Assembly: GCA_003231075.1 (NCBI GenBank)
Contig: QIIF01000037.1
Coordinates: 1-13,147 of the forward strand
Direction of reading: 5' to 3'
DNA from: Candidatus Falkowiibacteriota bacterium
GTDB taxonomy: Bacteria; Patescibacteriota; Patescibacteriia; Patescibacteriales; SZUA-104
DNA: 13,147 bases
The notes under the pieces were generated by a model. The model was not told where the DNA came from. It worked only from the letters and a program-made list of their open reading frames with translations, and ran no database searches. Of this stretch, positions 1 through 6,300 are shown piece by piece. How positions within the stretch are numbered: the stretch's first letter is position 1; the number at the start of each line of letters is the position of its first letter. A program made the position numbers and the translations under genes.

Positions 1-737
1 GTTTAAGTATTATTATAATTATTATAGTCAAAAAATTTCCTGTTTTGGCTAATTTGGATGTGGAAAACATTCCCAAGGAAAAAGAGGCGAGGTTTAAGGA
101 GCAAATTATCAGCGGCCGGTTAAAAAGAAATATTATTAAATGGATATCCAAGTTAACGCGGTTTATCGCGCCGATAGCGCAAGCTGTTGATAATTTCTTT
201 AAATGGTCGTATAATAAGCTGCTTGAACTGAAAGATGCCTATAAAAGCCAGGAAATATTGCCGCGAAAGGACGCGGAAAAAAAAGCGGATGAGTTATTGG
301 CTGAGGCGAATGAGCTGATTAAAAATGAAGGGTTGGATGATGCCGAAAAGAAATTAATTGAGATTATTAATTTGGATAATAAAAATATAGAAGCGTTTAG
401 AGCTTTGGGCGAGCTTTATTTTGAGCGAAAAAATTTTGAGGAAGCCAAACAGACCCTTGAGCATGTTATAAAATTGGAGCAGGGAGAAAGCGGAGAGATT
501 TATTTTGACTTGTCTTTGGTAAACAGGGATATGGAAAATTTGAAAGAAGCGGCGGATAATATCAAAAAAGCGCTTGAATTTGAGCCCAATAATCCCCGCT
601 ATATTGACACGGCGCTTCAAATAAGTATAATGAATAAAGATAAGGCGGCAGCGCTTAACGCTTATAATAAACTAAAAGAGGTTAACCCCGACAATCAAAA
701 GCTGGATGAGATGAAAGCGCAAATTGACACTATTTAG
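1..737 (+). CDS. Membrane-anchored TPR protein, 5' end outside the window
   Basis: The reading frame is open from the first complete codon (base 3) to the TAG at 735-737, so the gene enters from the left. A TTG at 45 could be mistaken for a start, but the codons before it encode a run of Ile/Val (LSIIIIIIVKK), the end of a hydrophobic membrane segment that belongs to the protein. After this anchor comes a basic, amphipathic stretch of about 70 residues, then a Lys/Glu-rich helical region with three to four tetratricopeptide-like repeats (for example AEKKLIEIINLDNKNIEAF and AADNIKKALEFEPNNPRY, each with the usual small/large residue spacing and a Pro or Asn at the turn). TPR domains are protein-binding scaffolds; the partner cannot be told from sequence. 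The tail is expected to sit on one side of the cytoplasmic membrane. Similar anchored TPR proteins are common in Parcubacteria, but I cannot assign a pathway. Confidence 0.85.
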   Translation, partial: LSIIIIIIVKKFPVLANLDVENIPKEKEARFKEQIISGRLKRNIIKWISKLTRFIAPIAQAVDNFFKWSYNKLLELKDAYKSQEILPRKDAEKKADELLAEANELIKNEGLDDAEKKLIEIINLDNKNIEAFRALGELYFERKNFEEAKQTLEHVIKLEQGESGEIYFDLSLVNRDMENLKEAADNIKKALEFEPNNPRYIDTALQISIMNKDKAAALNAYNKLKEVNPDNQKLDEMKAQIDTI

Positions 738-848
738 TTCATAAAGTTCATAAAGTTTATAAAGTTTATAAAGTAGATAGTTTATCAAGTTCATCAAGTT
801 CATCAAGTTCATCAAGTTCATCAAGTTTATCAAGTTTATCAAGTATAG
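738..848. repeat. 9-bp tandem repeat tract (TTYATMAAG)
   Basis: Starting directly after the TPR stop codon are four copies of TTYATAAAG (738-773), a 7-base interruption, then seven copies of TTYATCAAG (781-843), then decayed units. The two sub-arrays differ by one base (A or C at position 6), and within each the third base alternates C/T, so the array has expanded by local duplication. The 9-base unit is a multiple of three but lies outside the reading frame, after the stop. Confidence 0.9.
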
Positions 849-903
849 AGTTATAAGGTTTGTAAAGTTATGGCAGTTGTGTAACTTTATAAACTTTATA
901 ACT
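849..903. repeat. 22-bp hairpin derived from the same 9-bp unit
   Basis: Bases 849-870 and 882-903 pair over 22 positions, with two G-U wobbles and no mismatch, around an 11-base loop (871-881). Both arms are made of TTTATAAAG-like units, so the right arm is an inverted stretch of the neighbouring tandem array. It is followed by TTTTTAC and may end transcription of the TPR gene, but the stem is AT-rich, so terminator activity is uncertain. A TATAAC at 912-917 might serve as -10 box of the tRNA-Thr gene; I see no good -35. Confidence 0.75.
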
Positions 904-928
904 TTTTACTTTATAACTCTTTTGTCCG

Positions 929-1000
<72 letters not shown>

Positions 1001-1007
1001 CAAAAAA

Positions 1008-1040
1008 AGCCTCCGTGGATATTGGGGGCTGGGGGGATTT
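1008..1040 (+). repeat. Diverged G-rich dispersed repeat, copy 1
   Basis: AGCCTCC (1008-1014) pairs with GGGGGCT (1024-1030), and the hairpin is followed by GGGGGGATTT. This closely matches the copy at 6773-6804 (stem AGCCCCCTT/AAGGGGGCT followed by TGGGGGATTT). The 3' part ends just upstream of the ATG at 1044 and supplies the only purine-rich block in Shine-Dalgarno position. Confidence 0.6.
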
Positions 1041-1043
1041 AGT

Positions 1044-1442
1044 ATGTTAAAATATCAAACAAACACGCATTTTTATCGGAATTTGGTTTTTTGGGTGGGA
1101 ATTATCGCCACATTTTCTTACCGTATTATTGTTATTTTAAACCAGTACAGCCGATTATGGGTGGAGATTGCTTGGTATATCGGCACCATCGGATTTATTT
1201 GGTATTTCGCGCACCGCTATCGGGTTGAAAATAAGCGGGAAAAATTGATTAAAAAGAGAAAGCTGGGTTATAAAATTCATCATAAAAAAGAATTATCGGA
1301 CGAAGACAGGGATGCCTTGGTTTATATTTTAAAAAGCCTGCGATCAAGCAAGGCGAGGTGGAATTATATCATAATTTTCGCTTTCTCAATAATCGCCTTA
1401 GTTTACGCGGTTATTAGCGATATGGTGGGTTGGCTTGGTTAA
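1044..1442 (+). CDS. Small integral membrane protein, unknown function
   Basis: 132 residues. Three hydrophobic segments are visible: about residues 13-33 (LVFWVGIIATFSYRIIVIL), 40-57 (VEIAWYIGTIGFIWYFAH) and 107-130 (NYIIIFAFSIIALVYAVISDM). Between the second and third lies a strongly basic loop (residues 58-85, rich in Lys/Arg) and a short acidic-basic helix (SDEDRDALVYILKSL). By the positive-inside rule this loop should be cytoplasmic. I do not recognise a family and see no catalytic motif. The ATG at 1044 is preceded by GGGGGG (1031-1036), which comes from a dispersed repeat and could act as a weak ribosome binding site. It stands alone between two tRNA genes and is followed by a hairpin element and a likely terminator. 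Confidence 0.75.
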   Translation: MLKYQTNTHFYRNLVFWVGIIATFSYRIIVILNQYSRLWVEIAWYIGTIGFIWYFAHRYRVENKREKLIKKRKLGYKIHHKKELSDEDRDALVYILKSLRSSKARWNYIIIFAFSIIALVYAVISDMVGWLG

Positions 1443-1510
1443 GAGGTTGATTTTTTTATATGTTTATGCTAAATTAATTTAGAGTAAAGGAATTTCAATA
1501 TTATTCGGAG

Positions 1511-1586
1511 CATTCGGATAATAATTCGTAGATTCGGATTATAAGCGTCCGTTTATAATCCGAATCTACGAGTTATCGCCCGAATG
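1511..1586. repeat. Long hairpin element, 19-bp perfect stem
   Basis: Bases 1526-1544 and 1553-1571 form a perfect 19-bp inverted repeat (core TCGTAGATTCGGATTATAA) around an 8-base loop. The pairing continues outward through a G-T wobble and four pairs, a 3x3 internal loop, and CATTCGG/CCGAATG (1511-1517, 1580-1586). Weaker complementarity continues beyond. The motif ATTCGGAT recurs within each arm. There is no T tract, so this is not a simple terminator; it looks like a REP or MITE-type intergenic palindrome. Confidence 0.8.
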
Positions 1587-1621
1587 CCACGAATATAATG
1601 CTGTGAATCAATTTAAGAAAT

Positions 1622-1643
1622 AATCCCTTTGTAAGGGTTTTTT
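1622..1643 (+). terminator. Probable intrinsic terminator after the 1044-1442 gene
   Basis: CCCTT (1625-1629) pairs with AAGGG (1633-1637) around a TGT loop, followed by TTTTTT (1638-1643) and preceded by an A-rich stretch. The stem is short, so efficiency is uncertain. Position after the membrane-protein gene fits. Confidence 0.6.
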
Positions 1644-1655
1644 ATTTTAGTATAT

Positions 1656-1684
1656 GCCCTCTTAATAAAGGGGGTTGGGGGATT
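1656..1684 (+). repeat. G-rich dispersed repeat, copy 2
   Basis: GCCCTCTTAATAAAGGGGG (1656-1674) folds on itself and is followed by TTGGGGGATT. Same family as the copies at 1008, 3226 (inverted), 6773 and 9587 (inverted). It lies between the terminator and tRNA-Tyr. Confidence 0.8.
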
Positions 1685-1738
1685 ATCAAATCGTAAATCA
1701 AAAATCCCCGCGACAAGCGGGACAAGCAAAAATCCCAT

Positions 1739-1820
1739 GGGTCGGTACTCAAGCGGTCAACGAGGGCAGACTGTAAATCTGCTGGCTACGCCTTCGCAGG
1801 TTCGAATCCTGCCCGGCCCA
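1739..1820 (+). tRNA. tRNA-Tyr (anticodon GTA)
   Basis: Acceptor 1739-1745 (GGGTCGG) pairs with 1813-1819 (CCGGCCC, one U-G pair). D stem CTC/GAG (1748-1750, 1762-1764). Anticodon stem GCAGA/TCTGC (1766-1770, 1778-1782) around loop CTGTAAA; anticodon GTA at 1773-1775. The long variable arm (1783-1795) marks a class II tRNA, as expected for bacterial tRNA-Tyr. T stem GCAGG/CCTGC (1796-1800, 1808-1812) with loop TTCGAAT. Discriminator A1820. The next bases are CCC, so CCA is not encoded. An intrinsic terminator follows directly. Confidence 0.97.
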
Positions 1821-1830
1821 CCCGAATAAA

Positions 1831-1856
1831 AAACTCGCAATGTTTGCGGGTTTTTT
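1831..1856 (+). terminator. Intrinsic terminator of tRNA-Tyr
   Basis: ACTCGCAA (1833-1840) pairs with TTGCGGGT (1844-1851, one T-G pair) around a TGT loop; flanking A and T runs extend the stem and TTTTTT (1851-1856) provides the U tract. Its 3' edge abuts the -10 box of mutM. Confidence 0.85.
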
Positions 1857-1857
1857 G

Positions 1858-1863
1858 TATAAT
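1858..1863 (+). promoter_or_regulatory. -10 box of mutM, implying a leaderless mRNA
   Basis: A perfect TATAAT ends six bases before the mutM ATG at 1870, so a normal start point (six to seven bases downstream) would fall on or next to the ATG. No Shine-Dalgarno sequence precedes the ATG. No good -35 is visible, because the region at that distance is the tRNA-Tyr terminator stem. Confidence 0.5.
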
Positions 1864-1869
1864 GCAATT

Positions 1870-2727
1870 ATGCCGGAACTTCCTGAGGTGGAGACAATTA
1901 AAAATGATTTGAAGAAGGTGATTTTGGATAAAAAAATCATCGGTGTTAAGGTTGGGAAGAAAAAAATAATTAAAAGCGATTACGGGGATTTTTTGAGAAT
2001 TTTAAAGGGCGGCGTTTTTCAGGATATTTCCAGAGTAGGAAAATTAATTATTTTGCGCTTAAAGGGCGGAAATTATTTATTAATTCATTTGAAAATGACC
2101 GGTCAGCTGGTTTATAGCTCCAAGCGTGGATGCGTAAAAGGAGGCCACGAGGTTCGGGGTATGAGCGATGAATTGCCGAATAAGTATTCTCATGTTATTT
2201 TTAAATTCATTGACAGCTCCGCGTTGTATTTTAACGATATGCGGCAGTTCGGTTATTTGAAAATAGTCGGCGAGGATGAGTTAAAGACGATAAAAAGCAA
2301 ATTCGGCATAGAGCCGCTGTCCGGCAATTTTAAATTTGAAGATTTTAGGAATATTTTTAAAAACAGAAGCGCGGCCGTTAAATCCGTGTTAATGAACCAG
2401 AGATTGATAGCGGGGATAGGGAATATTTACGCGGATGAAATATTATTCAAAGCGGGAATAAAGCCGGATAGAGCCGCGGGGAGTTTGGAAGAGCATGAAT
2501 TAAAAAAAATATTTAAAGCCGCGGAGAGCGTATTGAAGCAAGCGATAAAATATCGGGGCACTACTTTCGCGAACTATGTGGATAGCAGAGGCAAAAAAGG
2601 GAATTTTACCAAGTTTTTGAAAGTGTACGGGCGGGAAGGCAAAAAATGTTTTAAATGCGGAGGCATAATTGAAAAAATAAAAATCAGCGGGCGGGGGACA
2701 AGATATTGTTCCCGATGCCAAAAATAA
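1870..2727 (+). CDS. mutM: Formamidopyrimidine-DNA glycosylase (Fpg/MutM)
   Basis: 285 residues, near the family's usual 270-290. It removes oxidised purines such as 8-oxoguanine from DNA and nicks the strand by beta,delta-elimination, opening base excision repair. The start is fixed by biochemistry: the catalytic N-terminal proline must be residue 2, and the ATG at 1870 gives M-P-E-L-P-E-V-E-T-I; an upstream in-frame ATG at 1840 lies in the tRNA-Tyr terminator and would bury the proline. Visible landmarks: P2 and E3 (catalysis), K58 (E. coli K57 equivalent), M76/R125/F127 (base-gap filling triad, MTG and MRQFG), the helix-two-turn-helix GIGNIYADE with N184, and a C-terminal zinc finger with C260, C263, C280, C283 and R276 in GRGTRYC. 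A short extra loop at about 82-105 (GGHEV..ELPNK) is longer than in E. coli. All key residues are present, so it should be active. Confidence 0.97.
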   Translation: MPELPEVETIKNDLKKVILDKKIIGVKVGKKKIIKSDYGDFLRILKGGVFQDISRVGKLIILRLKGGNYLLIHLKMTGQLVYSSKRGCVKGGHEVRGMSDELPNKYSHVIFKFIDSSALYFNDMRQFGYLKIVGEDELKTIKSKFGIEPLSGNFKFEDFRNIFKNRSAAVKSVLMNQRLIAGIGNIYADEILFKAGIKPDRAAGSLEEHELKKIFKAAESVLKQAIKYRGTTFANYVDSRGKKGNFTKFLKVYGREGKKCFKCGGIIEKIKISGRGTRYCSRCQK

Positions 2728-2750
2728 ACAAAAAATAAAATTAAAAACCC

Positions 2751-2775
2751 GTAGAGACGCGCCGCGGCGCGTCTC
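2751..2775. repeat. GAGACGC palindrome, unit 1
   Basis: Bases 2754-2775 form a perfect 22-base palindrome (GAGACGCGCCG and its complement), preceded by GTA. It carries the same GTAGAGACGC head as the next unit, so the two are related members of a short palindromic repeat family. Confidence 0.85.
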
Positions 2776-2797
2776 CCGTGAATACCGCAACACCGCC

Positions 2798-2834
2798 GTA
2801 GAGACGCATAGCAATGCGTCTCTACTTTTGTTTT
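2798..2834. repeat. GAGACGC palindrome, unit 2, terminator-like
   Basis: GTAGAGACGCAT (2798-2809) pairs perfectly with 2814-2825 around the loop AGCA, giving a 12-bp GC-rich hairpin followed by TTTTGTTTT. It could serve as the terminator of mutM. Short palindromes with GTAGAGACGC ends are, as far as I recall, widespread in bacterial genomes rich in intergenic repeats. Confidence 0.8.
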
Positions 2835-2865
2835 CGCTAATTTTAGCGGTAAAAGCGTAAAACCA

Positions 2866-2894
2866 TTGACATTTGTCCTGAAGTATGGTATTAT
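2866..2894 (+). promoter_or_regulatory. Consensus sigma-70-type promoter of an RNA unit
   Basis: A perfect TTGACA (2866-2871), exactly 17 bases of spacer, then TATTAT (2889-2894). This is the best promoter in the window. The expected start is about 2901. The nearest ATG (2885) lies upstream of the -10 box, so the promoter does not serve an ORF starting there. Confidence 0.8.
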
Positions 2895-2900
2895 ATTTTA

Positions 2901-3209
2901 TTGTTCTTTTGAATTTATTAGGGAGAACGGCTGACAAATTTTATATAATATTTATATCGTCAGCCGTTCGCCTTTCTTCCCAAGATTATTTCCAAAAAAG
3001 TAATTTCAGGAAGCGGCATAGTTATTCAAAAAATTTAGAGGGCAGTATGGCGGCTAATGCCGCAAATTAAATAATTCTTTTATTTTTTTTATTGATTTAT
3101 TTGTTTGTGGATTCACTGGTTATCCAGATAGCTGCCATACTGGCCTTTAAGGTAAGACGAATTTAAAAAAGAAGCTTGGCTTTTAATTGAAAGCCAAGCT
3201 TCTTTTTTT
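2901..3209 (+). ncRNA. Structured non-coding RNA of unknown family
   Basis: Bounded by a consensus promoter and a strong terminator, with no convincing ORF between. Visible helices: 2925-2935 with 2959-2969 (11 pairs, GAACGGCTGAC/GTCAGCCGTTC), closed further by GGGA/TCCC (2921-2924, 2978-2981); a long-range stem 3044-3055 with 3130-3141 (12 pairs, one G-U), extended outward by 3041-3043 with 3142-3145 around a bulge; an inner stem 3060-3066 with 3104-3110 continuing into an AT helix (3069-3074, 3097-3102); and a small hairpin CTGG-TTAT-CCAG (3116-3127). The compensating G-U pairs suggest selection on RNA structure. I looked for hallmarks of tmRNA, RNase P RNA, SRP RNA and 6S RNA and found none. 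It could be a lineage-specific sRNA or a strongly diverged known RNA. Confidence 0.6.
3165..3209. terminator. Strong bidirectional intrinsic terminator
   Basis: A perfect 15-bp stem (3169-3183 with 3190-3204, core GAAGCTTGGCTTT) around a 6-base loop, followed by TTTTTT (3204-3209) and preceded by AAAAAA (3165-3170). The A and T flanks make it work on either strand. On the plus strand it ends the RNA unit; it also shields dnaE from read-through. Confidence 0.92.
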
Positions 3210-3225
3210 GTTTTTGTATTTTTTA

Positions 3226-3255
3226 AAATCCCCCAACCCCCTTTATCAAGGGGGC
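3226..3255 (-). repeat. G-rich dispersed repeat, copy 3 (inverted)
   Basis: AATCCCCCAACCCCCTTTAT followed by CAAGGGGGC. The 7-bp hairpin is CCCCCTT/AAGGGGG with loop TATC. It is the reverse orientation of copies 2 and 4 and lies between the RNA unit's terminator and dnaE. Confidence 0.85.
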
Positions 3256-3304
3256 ATTATGTTTGTTTGCCAATTTACTTAAAAGTGTTATATTATAGAG
3301 GTGT

Positions 3305-3384
3305 AATTAGAATTTTGAATTTTGAATATGGAATTTGGAATATATTAAAATATTCCAAATTCCATATTCTCTATTCTAAATTCC
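3305..3384. repeat. AT-rich palindrome upstream of dnaE
   Basis: Bases 3324-3343 and 3350-3369 form a perfect 20-bp inverted repeat (core GAATATGGAATTTGGAATAT) around a 6-base loop; outer segments AATTAGAAT and ATTCTAAATT extend the symmetry. The element ends only about 10 bases before the dnaE ATG, so the dnaE promoter, if local, must lie in or very near it; candidate -10 boxes are weak (TATTCT at 3372, TATGTT at 3386). Confidence 0.8.
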
Positions 3385-3394
3385 GTATGTTTTT

Positions 3395-6300
3395 ATGCCG
3401 AAATTCGTCCACCTCCACACCCACTCCCATTATTCACTATTAGACGGCCTCGCCAAGATTGACGGGATTATTGAGTATGCTAAAAATGACGGGGCGCCGG
3501 CCATAGCTTTAACTGATCACGGGGTGATGTATGGCTGTATAGAATTTTATCAGAAATGCAAGAAGGCGGGGATAAAGCCGATAATCGGAGTGGAAGCGTA
3601 TTTGGCGCCGAATTCAAGGCACGATAAAATCACCAAAGAGGATGAAAAAAATTATTATCATTTGATATTGCTTGCCAAGGATTACGAGGGCTATAAAAAC
3701 TTAATCAAGCTTACAAGCATTGCCCATTTGGAGGGATTTTATTATAAGCCGCGCGTTGATTGGGAAGTTTTACAAGAATACAGCGGCGGTTTAATCGCCA
3801 TGACCGCCTGCATGGGAGGAGAAATTCCACGATTAATCAGGATTGGAAAGCCGAAAAAAGCGAAAGAAAAAATTTTGGAGTATAATCGGCTTTTCGGGCA
3901 GGGAAATTTTTATCTGGAAATACAGGATCATCCGGAGCTGGAAGGGCAAGACGAGATTAATAAAAAATTGATAGAATTTTCGCGGGAGTTGAATGTGCCG
4001 TTAGCGGCCACAAACGACGCGCATTATCTTGAAAAGGAAGACGCGGAAGCCCAGGATATTCTTTTATGCCTGCAGAATAAAAAGAAGAGAGAAGATCGCG
4101 ACCGGATGAATATGACCGGAGTGGATTATTCTCTGCGTCCCGGGAGGGAAATAGCGGAAGCGTTTAAGGATGTTCCCGAGGCGATAGAAAATACAGTCAA
4201 GATCGCGGATAAGTGCAATTTGGAAATTGAATTGGGGAATACGCAGCTGCCGTATTTTACAGTTCCGGATGGAGAGGATGGAAATAGTTTATTGAGAAAA
4301 TGGTGTGAAGAGGGGATAGAGAAGAGATATGGCGACAATGCAGGGGCAATTCATGAATTGCCCCTGCGGGAAATAAGAGAAAGGATGGATTATGAATTGG
4401 AAGTGATTAAAAAAATGGGCTGGCCGTCATATTTCCTTATTGTCGCTGATTTCGTCAATTGGGCAAAGGACAACGGGATAGTCGTCGGGCCCGGCCGCGG
4501 GTCGGCCGCCGGCTCTTTGGTATGCTATTTGACTGGCATAACTAATTTGGATCCATTGAAATATGATTTGCTGTTTGAACGGTTTTTAAATCCCGATCGC
4601 GTCTCTATGCCTGATATTGATCTGGATTTTGCCGATATTCGCCGCGACGAAGTTATCCAATATGTGGAAGAAAAATACGGCAAAGACCATGTGGCGCAGA
4701 TAATCACATTCGGAACAATGGCGGCTCGGGCGTCCGTGCGCGATGTGGGGCGGGTTTTGGATTATCCGTATGATTATTGCGATAAGCTCGCCAAGATGAT
4801 CCCTATGTTTATGAAATTGGATGAGGCGATAAAAGCCGTACCGGAGTTAAGAGAGATTTATAAAGAAGACGCTGGAAAAAAAATCCTGGATTTTGCCAAA
4901 AAACTGGAAGGAGTGGCGCGGCACGCGTCCACTCATGCCTGCGGCGTAGTGATTGCCAAAGATCCGCTCACCGAGTATGTGCCTCTGCAGTACGCATCGT
5001 CGTCCGACAGGAGTATTGTCTCGCAATACTCTCTTCATCCGATTGAGGATTTAGGATTATTGAAAATGGATTTTTTGGGGCTGAAAAATCTGACTATTAT
5101 TGAAAGCGCCATTAAGATTATAAAAAATACGCGCGGCATTGATATTGATATTGATAAAATTCCATTAGATGATAAGAAAACATATAAATTATTCAGGGAC
5201 GGGGAAACAACAGGCGTGTTTCAGTTTGAATCGTCCGGTATGAAGCGTTATATGCGCGAATTAAAGCCGACCGAGTTTGAGGATATTATCGCCATGGTTG
5301 CCTTGTATCGTCCCGGACCGATGGAGTGGATACCTGATTATATAATGGGAAAGCACGGCAAGAAAAAACCGAGTTATTTGCATCCCAAATTAGAGCCGAT
5401 TTTATCTAAAACTTACGGAGTGGCGATTTATCAAGAACAGGTAATGCGGATGGCGCGCGACTTGGCGGGATTTACCATGGCTGAGGCCGATGTTTTGCGC
5501 AAGGCGATGGGTAAAAAAATTCCTAAATTGCTATCCGAGCAAAAAGAGAAATTTGTTGACGGCTGCGTTAAGAACGGCATTGCCAGCCAGATGGCGGAAA
5601 AGATTTTTTCGTTTATTGAACCGTTCGCGGGTTACGGTTTTAACAGAAGCCATGCCGCCTGCTACGCTTTAATCGGCTATCAGACCGCTTATTTGAAAGC
5701 GCGTTGGCCTACGGAATTTATGGCGGCTCTTCTGACCGCCGATCAGCAAAATATAGACAGGATAGCGGTTGAGATTGAAGAGTGCCGCAAGATGGGCATT
5801 GAGGTGAAGAGTCCGGACATAAACCAGTCCTTTGGTTCGTTTACGGCCGTAACGGCCGGCACCGAGAAAAACGAAGTGGTTGATAAGAGCGCGGAAGTGA
5901 AGACAATACGGTTCGGATTGAAAGCCATTAAAAATGTAGGGGAGAATATCGCCGATGTGATAATTAAAGAGCGAAAAGAAAACGGACCGTTTAAGGACAT
6001 TACTGATTTTTTGGAGCGTGTCACTAATAAAGATTTAAATAAGAAGTCGTTGGAAAGCTTGGTTAAGAGCGGGGCGCTGGATAAGTTCGCCGAGCGGGGG
6101 CAATTTTTGGGCAATATGGAAAATTTGCTTAATTTCAGCAAGGAAATAAGCAGGTCGCGGGAAAACGGGCAGGAAAGCTTATTCTCCAATGCTCCTATTT
6201 TAAATGTGGAGCATAGAATAAAACTGCAGCCGGCTCCGGCGGCCGACCAGCGGGAAAGTTTGGTATGGGAGAAAGAATTATTAGGGGTTTATATTACCGA

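Noticed and set aside
45..47. TTG start for the TPR gene
   Set aside because: The frame is open to the window edge and the codons before it encode a membrane helix.
738..848. CRISPR array
   Set aside because: The unit is only 9 bases and directly contiguous, with no spacers and no cas genes.
2885..3070. A 61-codon ORF over the RNA unit
   Set aside because: Its ATG lies upstream of the -10 box of the only promoter there, its sequence has no family resemblance, and the region is better explained by RNA helices.
2901..3209. tmRNA, RNase P RNA, SRP RNA or 6S RNA for the RNA unit
   Set aside because: No tRNA-like ends, no tag-peptide context beyond a chance AANAAN stop, no GAGGAAAGTCC or ACAGAA motifs, no SRP domain IV tip, and the 5' side of the bubble is too short for 6S.
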